Assembly: GCA_001873365.1 (NCBI GenBank)
Contig: MNYZ01000012.1
Location: forward strand, 26,243 to 90,242
From: Oscillatoriales cyanobacterium CG2_30_40_61
GTDB taxonomy: Bacteria; Cyanobacteriota; Cyanobacteriia; Cyanobacteriales; Microcoleaceae
Reading direction: 5' to 3'
DNA: 64,000 nucleotides
Shown: positions 18,577 to 27,205 of the stretch, piece by piece
Position numbering within the stretch: the stretch's first letter is position 1
Layout: every line of letters begins with the position of its first letter
The notes under the pieces: generated by a model
Databases searched by the model: none
Told to the model about the DNA's origin: nothing
Seen by the model: the letters and a program-made list of their open reading frames with translations, nothing else
Program-made: the position numbers and the translations under genes

Positions 18577-18954
18577 ATGTTGTCAAAATCTGCCTGTGAT
18601 GCGATCGCGCAATTCCAAAATAGCTTAAAACAGCTTGATATCAAGGTAATTTTAGTTCCAGTTGATCCCATTGGTTTAAAACAAAGTTTTCAGCAGCTAA
18701 AAGCCACCTTTGAAACCGAAATTATGGGGATCAGCCATGGTGATTTTGATCCCCCTGTTGAGTCTTTAATTCAATCCTATTTAACTGAAACCCATAAACA
18801 GATGCGACTCTTGGAAATGGATATGAAATTTCTGCAAGCCTCCCGTCAAAGTGCCACCTTTAACAGTCGTCTGATCCCCCTTCAAAACCGCCTTAATACT
18901 TTATTAAGTTATTGTGAGGATATTTTGAAGTTAGGGGAAATCACGGGTCTGTAA
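18577..18954 (+). CDS. PatD-like protein (heterocyst frequency control family)
   Basis: 125 residues, all-helical. The middle and C-terminal pattern (SYLTETHKQMRLLEMDMKFLQASRQ... and LNTLLSYCEDIL) resembles PatD, which tunes heterocyst frequency in Anabaena but is also found in non-heterocystous filaments. Recognition is from memory of the family and is moderate. The organism shows no heterocyst genes in this window, so the role here is open. It is followed after 4 nt by a GNAT gene, suggesting cotranscription. Confidence 0.5.
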   Translation: MLSKSACDAIAQFQNSLKQLDIKVILVPVDPIGLKQSFQQLKATFETEIMGISHGDFDPPVESLIQSYLTETHKQMRLLEMDMKFLQASRQSATFNSRLIPLQNRLNTLLSYCEDILKLGEITGL

Positions 18955-18958
18955 TGCC

Positions 18959-19438
18959 ATGAACACTCAATATCACAATTTTTATATTCGAGATTGGCAA
19001 CCCCAGGATCGTCAGCAAGTGGTGGGTTTAATTACTACTATTTTAACCGAATATGGTTTAGGGTCAGAACCTAATGGCGCGGATATAGATGTTTATGCAG
19101 TCGAGGAATATTATCAACAGACTGGGGGAGAATTTTGGGTCATAGAACAGGATCAAAAGTTAGTCGGAACGGCGGGATTTTACCCAATTAAACGGGGAAA
19201 TCAGGCGGTGGAAATTAGAAAAATGTATTTATTACCAGAAGCAAGGGGAAAGGGATTAGGAAAGTTTCTGTTATTACAATTAGAACAAATTATTAAACAA
19301 AAGGGGTTTAAGGAAATTTGGATCGAAACCGCATCGGTTTTAAAAGAAGCGGTAAAACTCTATGAACATTCGGGCTATGAACCGACAACGGGAGTCGAAA
19401 CCCAACGTTGTGATTTAGTTTATAGAAAGATGGTTTGA
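18959..19438 (+). CDS. GNAT-family N-acetyltransferase
   Basis: 159 residues with the GNAT order: an N-terminal strand-helix (YIRDWQPQDRQQVVGLI), a beta4 (VGTAGFYPI), and the acetyl-CoA motif A (IRKMYLLPEARGKGLGKFLL, with R-G-K-G-L-G). The C-terminal part (LYEHSGYEPT) completes motif B. The substrate cannot be predicted. It begins 4 nt after the patD-like gene, so the two are probably one operon. The AGTCCTaaAGGACT palindrome at 19449 follows the stop. Confidence 0.9.
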   Translation: MNTQYHNFYIRDWQPQDRQQVVGLITTILTEYGLGSEPNGADIDVYAVEEYYQQTGGEFWVIEQDQKLVGTAGFYPIKRGNQAVEIRKMYLLPEARGKGLGKFLLLQLEQIIKQKGFKEIWIETASVLKEAVKLYEHSGYEPTTGVETQRCDLVYRKMV

Positions 19439-19448
19439 TAAAAGATTG

Positions 19449-19462
19449 AGTCCTAAAGGACT
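19449..19462. terminator. Palindrome AGTCCTaaAGGACT between convergent genes
   Basis: Perfect 6-bp stem, same element type as at 7444, 50420 and 51185 with a different but self-complementary stem. It sits between the GNAT gene and the opposite 19465-19890 gene. Confidence 0.4.
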
Positions 19463-19464
19463 TA

Positions 19465-19890
19465 CTACGGGTTAGGATTAAACAGTTGGAAAATTTGCCG
19501 ACAAAAGAGTTTTAATTTTTCCGCCGATTCGGGTTCGGGTTCAGTTTTACCCACAAAATTCCAATTTTCAATAGTGGAGACTTTCCACTGTTGTCCTTGA
19601 TGGTCATATCCGGCGGCTTCGACACCAATCACCCGACGGGTTTGATCAATCGGATCATGATAAAACCGAATTTCAATTAAAATACAACGACTTTGCAATA
19701 ACCGACTCCGACCGGGGAAGTGAAACCCAATATCAATAGAATCAGGATCAACCAGTTCCCGTGTCTGGGGGTCATTTGTCCAGGGTTTAAGATCGACTCG
19801 GGCGTCGGGAAATTGAGTTTTAAATAAAGTCACAACCGATGCAATTTTGCTGGCAACTACCACGTTATTCGCCTGTTCAGCAGCGTTCAC
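19465..19890 (-). CDS. Conserved hypothetical protein
   Basis: 141 residues, probably cytosolic alpha/beta. Features: VTLFKTQFPDARVDLKPW, DIGFHFPGRSRLLQSRCILI, EAAGYDHQGQQWKVST. No membrane segment, signal or catalytic motif recognised. It looks like a typical uncharacterised cyanobacterial protein. A 292-bp region separates it from the divergent kinase gene. Confidence 0.6.
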   Translation of the reverse strand: MNAAEQANNVVVASKIASVVTLFKTQFPDARVDLKPWTNDPQTRELVDPDSIDIGFHFPGRSRLLQSRCILIEIRFYHDPIDQTRRVIGVEAAGYDHQGQQWKVSTIENWNFVGKTEPEPESAEKLKLFCRQIFQLFNPNP

Positions 19891-20182
19891 GAACCTACTC
19901 TCCTTAAAAACAACAGTCTGAGCGTCTTTGATGAACTGATGTTCAGTATATCGGTTAACGATAGATTATGGATGACCGACTGTTTACCCTAAACACTCTA
20001 CTAATCTTTAGACAAGTTAGCCAAGAAAAAGATGACTACATTCAAAAACCGATTGTCGAATTGAGTATCAGTTGATCGAAAATTTGGGTTTACAATCCGA
20101 TAAAATTCGATATAATTAGTAAAATATAAAATAGATTATTCCACAAACCCCCATAAAATTTAATATTAATTTAATTTTTACT

Positions 20183-23100
20183 ATGACGACTTCAGAAATT
20201 TGTTCTGATTCTCCGAATGGGGGATACCAGGTGATCCAGTCCCCAACCTGGGATGCACGATGGCAGATTAATCAATTTTTGGGAATGATTCATGATCTGA
20301 TCCTGATCATTGACTGTGCACAGCAACAAATTTATATTTTACCCACGGAAGTAGCTCCTAATTTATCTTCGGAATCGAACCCATTTTCTCAGATATTGCA
20401 AGAGCTACAAAATCCCCAGGAATCCTCGGAATTTACCCCCCTAATTCAACAGGTACTCCAAAGTCAAGTAGCTCAACATATTATTTATAAATGCGATCAA
20501 AATCGCCAAGATTATCAAATTTTAGTTGGGATTTATCCCCTATCAAAAACAGAAGTTATAGCCGTAATTAAAGATCTAAGTCAATGTTCCACGGTACAAG
20601 CAGTTCGGCAAAAAGTATCGGAAAAAACCCCATCCCCAACCCTAAATCCTAACCCCGCACTCCAGGTAACTAAAGAACGCTTAAAAAAACAAATTGAAGA
20701 ACGCAAACTGATTGAAAACCAACTTAAAACTCGCAAAACCGAACTAGAAACATTAATGGATAATGCGGGGGATTGTATTGTTCGTCTGGATCGAAAATTA
20801 CGCTATCTTTTTGTTAACCGTCGTACGGCTTTTATCACTCAAATTGATCAAGAAAAATTTATTGGAAAAACTAATTGGGAATTAGGAATTGCTGATCCAG
20901 TTGCTAAAAAATGGGATCAAAATTGTCAACAGGCGTTAGGTACAGGACAGCCTCAACAATTTGAGTTTGACTTAGAAACCTCCGAAGGAATACGAGTCTT
21001 TCAAACTTTAATTGTGCCGGAAATTCAACAGGGGGGAGAAGTTAAAACCCTCTTAGCAACCAGCCGGGATATTACCCAACAAAAACGCGCCTTGGCGGAA
21101 ATTCAAAAACAAAATCAGTTTTTAAACCTATTAACCGAAATCACCTCAAAAATTAGGCAATCTTTAGAACTAAATTTGATTTTAAAAACCACCGTTGAGG
21201 AGGTGCAAAAAGTTTTAAATGTTGATCGAGTAATTATGTTAAAACTACATCCCCAGAAGGGGGGAACTGTGGTTCAAGAAGCGGTTATGCCCCAATGGTC
21301 ATCCCTATTATCCCAGACAATTTATACCCCGGAATTAACCCCATATCTGTCCGATGCTGCCGTACCGGATCGGGTGATTAGTTTTAGCGATCTGGGTCAA
21401 GAGAATTTAGAAGATTGTTATTTAAAATTGATGGAATTTTTCCAGGTTAAAGCGAGTTTAATTGTGCCAATTTGGTTAGAAAAAAAAGAAATTAATTCAA
21501 TTATTACCCAAATTGAAAATTCAGAATTAACCGATAATTTCCCCAAACCCAAACCGAAATTATGGGGGTTTATGATGGCGCATCAATGTGCCGAACCCCG
21601 TGAATGGACCACCCTAGAAATCAACTTTTTGAAACAACTGGCGGATCAAGTCGGAATTGCTTTAAAACAGGCTCAATTAATTGCTCAATTAAAACAGGCT
21701 CATCAATGTTTATCCTGTCATTTTGATAATTCTCCCTTAGCCGTGATTGAATGGGATCAGCAACTCAAAATTAAACGCTGGTCATCCCAAGCGGAAAGGA
21801 TCTTTGGCTGGACATCGGCGGAAGTTTTGGGTCAACAATGGTCTACGTTTAAAGGAGTTTTTGGAACTAATATCTTGCAAATGAATCAACAAATGATTCA
21901 TCTAATTGATGGCACCGATAATCACCAAATTTTTGAAGCCGAAAATCGCACTAAAGACGGCAGAGTGATTGATTGTGAGTGGTACAATTCCATTGTTCGA
22001 GATGAAGATGGGAATTTAGTTTCCTTATTGTCCCTGGCTCAAAATGTCAGCGATCGCAAACAATCCGAACAGGAATTAGTCAAAAGTGAAGAACGATTCC
22101 GCAGTATTTTTGAACAAGCCGCTGTTGGCTTTGCCTTAGTGAATCAATCGGGAAAACTGCTGCGAGTAAATCAGCGCTATTGTCGGATTACCGGATATTC
22201 TGAGGAACAATTAATCGGTAGTCAGATTAATGATTTTATTCATCACCCCAATGCAGACGAAAAGAATTGGCTAGAAGAAATTCAAGACCAAGGTTTAATC
22301 GAAACCTTTTCCGTACAAAAACAGTGTATTCTCCCCGATGGTCAACTCAATTGGGTGCAAATTTTTGTTTCTCCGGTGAATGAATTATGGAAAGGAAAAA
22401 ACTATATTTTATTAGCATTAGAAGATATTGAAGAACGCAAACAAACAGAAGAAGCTCTAAGAAAAAGTGAAGAACGATGGCAACTGGCTTTAAGAGGAAA
22501 TAACGACGGAATTTGGGATTGGAATATCCAAACTCGGGAGGTCTTTTTCTCCCCTCGATGGAAAGAAATGTTAGGTTATCATGAACAGGAAATCTGTGAT
22601 CATTTAACCCAATGGAATCAACGAGTCCATCCCGATGATTTACCCGGGGTAATGAAAGCCATTCGAGAACATTTAGATCAAAAAACGCCCTTTTATATTA
22701 CGGAGCATCGAGTTTTATGCAAAGATGGCAGTTACAAATGGATTTTAGATCGGGGTCAAGCCCTCTGGGATCGGGGGGGGAACCTAGTGCGGATGGTGGG
22801 ATCTTATACCGATATTAGCGATCGCAAACGAGCCGAACAAGAATTACATCAAGTCAACCGAGCCTTAAGAACTATTAGCGACTGTAATCAAGCCCTAGTC
22901 AGAGCTACCACAGAAAGTGAATTACTCAATGATATTTGTGAAACTCTAATTAATGTTGGGGGCTACCATTTTGCTTGGGTCGGCTATACCCAATATACCT
23001 CGGATAAACAAATTATTCCGGTGGCTAAAGCCGGATTTGAAGCGGGTTATTTAGACGATTTAAGCGTAACTTGGGATGACAGTCAATGGGGTCAGGGGCC

Positions 23101-25744
23101 GTCGGGAACGGCCGTTAGAACCGGGAAAACTGCTGTCTTTCAAAACTTTGATCACAATGGCAATTATGCCCCCTGGAAACAACAAGCTCAAAAACGGGGT
23201 TATACCTCCTCAATTGCCCTGCCTTTAATCATGACAACCGAGGCTCACAACCAACATTTACAACCGGAATTGAACGCAGAGATATCATCAATTCCCTTTG
23301 GGGTACTGAATTTATATTCCACTCAAACTAATGCCTTTGATCCAGCCGAAGTTAAATTACTAAAGGAATTAGTAGATGATATTGTCTATGGAATTATGGC
23401 ATTAAGAATTCGAGCTTCCCATGCTGAAACCGAGAAAAAATTCCGCCAACTTGCTGAAAATATTGATGATGTTTTTTGGATTACCAATGCTCTAGGTAAT
23501 CAGTTTATCTATTTGAGTCCTGCCTATCAACAAATTTGGCATCGAAACCCTGACACCATCTATCAGAATTTCCAAGTCTTTATTAATACCATTCATCCCC
23601 AGGATCAAAATCGGGTTTTACTCGCCCGGCAAAATCCCGAAGGTCAGGCATTTGATTTAGAATATCGGATTTTGCGTCCCGATGGTTCCTATCGTTGGAT
23701 TTGGGATCGGGGATTTCCCATTTTAAATGAAACCGGACAATTAGATCGTCGGGGGGGAATTGCCAAAGATATTACCCATCGCAAAGAAACCGAACAATTA
23801 TTGCAACAAAATAATCAAGAATTAGAATTACGAGTGACTCAACGCACAGCCGAATTAGAAACCGCCAATGAGCGCTTACAATTTGAACTAATGCAGCGGC
23901 ATCGGACTGAATTTAAACTGCGAAAAAGCGAGGAACAATATCGCACCTTAGTTAAGAATTTTCCCGATGGAGCCGTATTTTTATTTGATCTGGATTTGCG
24001 TTATACCATTGCCGATGGTATGGGCTTAGTTTTCAAGGGATTATCTCGAAAAATGTTAGAAGGAAAAACCATTTGGCAAGTTTTACCAACCGCCCTATTA
24101 GAGATTGTAGAACCCCTATATCGGTCGGCTTTAGCTGGAGAAATCTCAATTTCTGAAGTAGAATATGAGGGACGAATTTATTATCATCAAGCCTTACCCG
24201 TGCGCAACGAACAGCAAGAAATTTTTGCCGGAATGGTGGTGATGCAAGATATTACCCAACGCAAACAAGCCGAAGCCGAACGAGATAAACTGATTGCTAT
24301 TATTGAAGCCACGCCCGACTTTATTTTCTCGTCAAAACCTGGGGGAGAAATTGTTTATTATAACCAGTCGGCTCGACGAATTTTAGGATTAGATCCAGAG
24401 GAAAAAATCAGCGATCAATATATTCCTCAAAATCATCCCCAATGGGCGATTGAAATTATTGAAAATCAAGGATTTCCTACGGCAATTCGAGACGGATCTT
24501 GGATTGGTGAAACCGCAATGACCAGCTATGATGGCCGAGAAATTCCCCTATCTCAATTGATTATTGCCCATAAAAATCATGAAGGACAGGTGTATCTTTT
24601 CTCTACGATGGCTCGGGATATTACCGAACAAAAACAAAGTCAAGCGAATTTGCTCGAAGCCGAAAGACGGTGGCGAAGTTTATTAGAAAATGTCCGGTTA
24701 TTAGTGGTTGGGTTAGATCGGAATGGGAAAGTTGAATATGTTAATCCGTTTTTATTGGAAGTGATGGGCTACACCCAAACGGAAGTTTTAGGAAAAAATT
24801 GGTTATCAGATTTTCAAGAAAATTCGGCTCAAAGGCTGAGTGCCTCAGACTTTGCAGAACTATTAGACTATCATTTTAAACCCTATAGTCAACAGTTAAT
24901 TATGACAAAATTGGCAGAGGAAAAAATTATTAGTTGGAATCATACGCTGTTAAAAGATTTACAAGGAAATGCGATCGGGATGATGAGTATTGGGGAAGAT
25001 ATTACCGAAAGATATGCCATTGAACGCATGAAAGATGAGTTTATTTCCGTGGTTAGCCATGAATTGAGAACCCCCTTAACTTCGATTCATGGCGGGTTAA
25101 ATTTATTATCAACCGGGTTAATTGCTCCCCAGTCCGAACGGGGAGTCCACGTGATGAAAATTGCCGCCGAAAGTGCCGAACGTTTAGTTAGATTAGTTAA
25201 TGATATTTTAGAATTAGAACGCTTAGAATCGGGAAAAATTTGTCTGAATAAACAAGTTTTGAATTCGACGGATTTACTATTTCAGGCTACGGAACAAATG
25301 CAGGTTATGGCTAGTCGTAGCGGGATTAATTTAGAGTTTAGTAGTCAAGATTTAGAATTCTATGCCGATCCTGATCGGATATTACAAGTGCTAACTAATT
25401 TATTAAGTAACGCGATCAAATTTTCCGAGTCCGGGGATAATATTAAATTGAGTGTAGAGATGGAATCTCCAGAAAATCTTCAAGAAAAAGCCAAGATTTT
25501 ATTTAAAATTCAAGATCAAGGTCGAGGCATTCCTCCTGATAAAATTGAAAAAATCTTCGAGCGTTTTCATCAAGTCGATGCCTCAGACTCTCGTAAAAAA
25601 GGTGGAACCGGGTTAGGTTTGGCCATTTGTCGTTCCATTGTCGAACAACATGGTGGGCAGATCTGGGTACGGAGTAAAGTAGATCAGGGCAGTTGTTTTT
25701 ACTTCACCCTACCGATGGCAATACCAACAAAAGTGGAATCATGA
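20183..25744 (+). CDS. Giant multi-PAS/GAF sensor histidine kinase
   Basis: 1853 residues and no membrane segment, so a cytosolic sensor. Approximate order: an N-terminal region (1-150), PAS1 (188-300), GAF1 (312-500), PAS2 (510-630), PAS3 (637-755), PAS4 (765-885), GAF2 (900-1075), PAS5 (1090-1210), coiled coil, PAS6 (1250-1365), PAS7 (1370-1490), PAS8 (1495-1612), HisKA with the phospho-acceptor His1626 (VVSHELRTPLTSIHGG), and HATPase_c (NLLSNAIKFSESGD, GRGIPPDKIEKIFERF, GGTGLGLAICRSIV). The linkers between PAS domains carry 'D.ITQRKQ.E' style PAC ends. I see no Cys positioned clearly for bilin binding in the GAFs. The ATG of the response regulator overlaps the stop (ATGA). Confidence 0.93.
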   Translation: MTTSEICSDSPNGGYQVIQSPTWDARWQINQFLGMIHDLILIIDCAQQQIYILPTEVAPNLSSESNPFSQILQELQNPQESSEFTPLIQQVLQSQVAQHIIYKCDQNRQDYQILVGIYPLSKTEVIAVIKDLSQCSTVQAVRQKVSEKTPSPTLNPNPALQVTKERLKKQIEERKLIENQLKTRKTELETLMDNAGDCIVRLDRKLRYLFVNRRTAFITQIDQEKFIGKTNWELGIADPVAKKWDQNCQQALGTGQPQQFEFDLETSEGIRVFQTLIVPEIQQGGEVKTLLATSRDITQQKRALAEIQKQNQFLNLLTEITSKIRQSLELNLILKTTVEEVQKVLNVDRVIMLKLHPQKGGTVVQEAVMPQWSSLLSQTIYTPELTPYLSDAAVPDRVISFSDLGQENLEDCYLKLMEFFQVKASLIVPIWLEKKEINSIITQIENSELTDNFPKPKPKLWGFMMAHQCAEPREWTTLEINFLKQLADQVGIALKQAQLIAQLKQAHQCLSCHFDNSPLAVIEWDQQLKIKRWSSQAERIFGWTSAEVLGQQWSTFKGVFGTNILQMNQQMIHLIDGTDNHQIFEAENRTKDGRVIDCEWYNSIVRDEDGNLVSLLSLAQNVSDRKQSEQELVKSEERFRSIFEQAAVGFALVNQSGKLLRVNQRYCRITGYSEEQLIGSQINDFIHHPNADEKNWLEEIQDQGLIETFSVQKQCILPDGQLNWVQIFVSPVNELWKGKNYILLALEDIEERKQTEEALRKSEERWQLALRGNNDGIWDWNIQTREVFFSPRWKEMLGYHEQEICDHLTQWNQRVHPDDLPGVMKAIREHLDQKTPFYITEHRVLCKDGSYKWILDRGQALWDRGGNLVRMVGSYTDISDRKRAEQELHQVNRALRTISDCNQALVRATTESELLNDICETLINVGGYHFAWVGYTQYTSDKQIIPVAKAGFEAGYLDDLSVTWDDSQWGQGPSGTAVRTGKTAVFQNFDHNGNYAPWKQQAQKRGYTSSIALPLIMTTEAHNQHLQPELNAEISSIPFGVLNLYSTQTNAFDPAEVKLLKELVDDIVYGIMALRIRASHAETEKKFRQLAENIDDVFWITNALGNQFIYLSPAYQQIWHRNPDTIYQNFQVFINTIHPQDQNRVLLARQNPEGQAFDLEYRILRPDGSYRWIWDRGFPILNETGQLDRRGGIAKDITHRKETEQLLQQNNQELELRVTQRTAELETANERLQFELMQRHRTEFKLRKSEEQYRTLVKNFPDGAVFLFDLDLRYTIADGMGLVFKGLSRKMLEGKTIWQVLPTALLEIVEPLYRSALAGEISISEVEYEGRIYYHQALPVRNEQQEIFAGMVVMQDITQRKQAEAERDKLIAIIEATPDFIFSSKPGGEIVYYNQSARRILGLDPEEKISDQYIPQNHPQWAIEIIENQGFPTAIRDGSWIGETAMTSYDGREIPLSQLIIAHKNHEGQVYLFSTMARDITEQKQSQANLLEAERRWRSLLENVRLLVVGLDRNGKVEYVNPFLLEVMGYTQTEVLGKNWLSDFQENSAQRLSASDFAELLDYHFKPYSQQLIMTKLAEEKIISWNHTLLKDLQGNAIGMMSIGEDITERYAIERMKDEFISVVSHELRTPLTSIHGGLNLLSTGLIAPQSERGVHVMKIAAESAERLVRLVNDILELERLESGKICLNKQVLNSTDLLFQATEQMQVMASRSGINLEFSSQDLEFYADPDRILQVLTNLLSNAIKFSESGDNIKLSVEMESPENLQEKAKILFKIQDQGRGIPPDKIEKIFERFHQVDASDSRKKGGTGLGLAICRSIVEQHGGQIWVRSKVDQGSCFYFTLPMAIPTKVES

Positions 25745-26121
25745 CAACAAAACGAATTCTGATTATTGATGACGATGATGGGGTGCGGGAAATTATCCAA
25801 ATTTGCCTGGAAGTTGCCGGGGGTTGGGAAGTGATCACCGCTTGCTGTGGGAGTGAGGGATTGGTTTTAGCCCAGAAAGTCCAACCCGATGCCATTCTTT
25901 TAGATGTGATGATGCCCGATATGGATGGGGCTACCACTTTTAAGCATTTACAAGCCAATCCCGAAACCCAGCATATTCCTACGATTTTGTTAACTGCTAA
26001 GGCAAAAATGAGCGAGAAACAACAATTTATTCAGTTAGGAGTAACAGGGGTGATTACTAAACCCTTTGAAGCCATGGATTTAGTGGATCAAATTCGTGCT
26101 CTCTTGCAATGGACGGATTGA
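25741..26121 (+). CDS. Response regulator (receiver domain only)
   Basis: 126 residues. The start is the ATG of the ATGA overlap with the kinase stop, not the longer frame from 25693, so translation is coupled and the two form a two-component pair. Receiver features: acidic pocket (IIDDDDGVRE), phospho-acceptor Asp in AILLDVMMPDMDG, Thr in TILLTAKAK and Lys in GVTGVITKPFEAMDL. There is no output domain, so it is a CheY/Spo0F-like single-domain regulator that passes the signal on to another protein. The cognate kinase is almost certainly upstream. Confidence 0.95.
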   Translation: MTTKRILIIDDDDGVREIIQICLEVAGGWEVITACCGSEGLVLAQKVQPDAILLDVMMPDMDGATTFKHLQANPETQHIPTILLTAKAKMSEKQQFIQLGVTGVITKPFEAMDLVDQIRALLQWTD

Positions 26122-26239
26122 TCCTTAACAATTTATGACATAATCAGGATGAGGATTTTTTCCTCACAAAATCCTCACATTTATTCGGTAGAGTTATTTA
26201 TATAGGCAATAGCCATTGTTTTAGGTTGAACTGTTTCCC

Positions 26240-26848
26240 ATGTATTTAACTCCTAAAAGTCTAACTTCGTTGGACAACATCCCAACTTCGATTGATCCCT
26301 TTTCTGAATTCTTCCATAGCAAGTGTCCCATTGTCACGTTTTCAACCTGTTCATCGTTAAATCAGCCTTTTTACAACCTTAGTAGTTTGGGACAGGAAAA
26401 TGTGATTCACTCATCAAATCAAGGAAGGGAAAATCAAGGTGAGATTGATCAGTCCTATGTGGAATTAGCCGTTGATGTGCTCCGAGCTCAAAACCCAGAA
26501 TATATCCAAGCATTGAAGGATTTTTTAACAGTTTTGCCCAATCCCCGTTGGATTGAGTGGGTTTTAATCCAGGGGATTTATCGACTTGCAGAAATAGATA
26601 GGGAAGCGTGCTTCTGGGTGTTGGATCATTCTGATTATTTAATGCCGGAGTTAGATGTCAATAATTATGCCGTGCAATGGGTTGGTTTTAAACTCAAATC
26701 CCAGGGGTTTATTTTTAATCAGGATTTTTGGTTTACAGCCCCTTTACAGCTTGAACTCACGAAAAATGCTAGACTGGAATTATGGCAGAATCTTTCGATC
26801 GGCGATCGGTTAATTCTCGAAGCAATTTTTAAGATTCATAATTCCTAA
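26240..26848 (+). CDS. Hypothetical protein
   Basis: 202 residues. A low-complexity N-terminal 65 residues rich in S, F and N is followed by a helical domain (SYVELAVDVLRAQNPEYIQALKD and NPRWIEWVLIQGIYRLAEID, about 75-200). No family recognised. The start could also be one of the later codons because the N-terminal part is compositionally odd. It lies between the response regulator and a zinc-ribbon protein, all in the same direction. Confidence 0.55.
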   Translation: MYLTPKSLTSLDNIPTSIDPFSEFFHSKCPIVTFSTCSSLNQPFYNLSSLGQENVIHSSNQGRENQGEIDQSYVELAVDVLRAQNPEYIQALKDFLTVLPNPRWIEWVLIQGIYRLAEIDREACFWVLDHSDYLMPELDVNNYAVQWVGFKLKSQGFIFNQDFWFTAPLQLELTKNARLELWQNLSIGDRLILEAIFKIHNS

Positions 26849-26935
26849 GTCGCGGTTTTTATTAGGGTTTAAATGTAGTTATAAGCTTGATGTTTTTTAG
26901 CGTTTTTACTTGTTATTATTTCAGATCTTGATTTT

Positions 26936-26942
26936 GAGGAGG
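26936..26942 (+). promoter_or_regulatory. Ribosome binding site deciding the zinc-ribbon start
   Basis: GAGGAGG, 6 nt before the ATG at 26949; the in-frame upstream start at 26910 would place this site inside the coding region. Confidence 0.7.
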
Positions 26943-26948
26943 TTAATT

Positions 26949-27194
26949 ATGTCTAATCTGATTTGTCCATGCTGTTCATCTACACTCCTGCGCCATATTC
27001 GCCACGGGGGAGTTTATTGGTATTGTAGTCATTGCCACGAAGAAATGCCTGATTTGTCCCTAAACCCTACGGAAAAAGAGAAACAAAAAGAGACAGCCCC
27101 ATTATCTTCGGTGAAAGAATCGCCAAATTTTAAGTTTAATTCCATTAGTTGGTTCAAGCAAAAGAATTTGTTAAAAGTTCCTAATTCCGCTTAA
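26949..27194 (+). CDS. Small zinc-ribbon protein
   Basis: 81 residues from the ATG with the GAGGAGG site. A four-Cys zinc ribbon is visible: CPCC near residue 6 and CSHC near residue 30 (ICPCCSSTLL, WYCSHCHEEMPDLS). The remaining part is basic and disordered (EKEKQKETAPL). Such small ribbon proteins are frequent in cyanobacteria and of unknown role. The frame ends 11-29 nt before the GGDEF-EAL gene and may be cotranscribed with it. Confidence 0.65.
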   Translation: MSNLICPCCSSTLLRHIRHGGVYWYCSHCHEEMPDLSLNPTEKEKQKETAPLSSVKESPNFKFNSISWFKQKNLLKVPNSA

Positions 27195-27205
27195 ATGATA
27201 TTATT

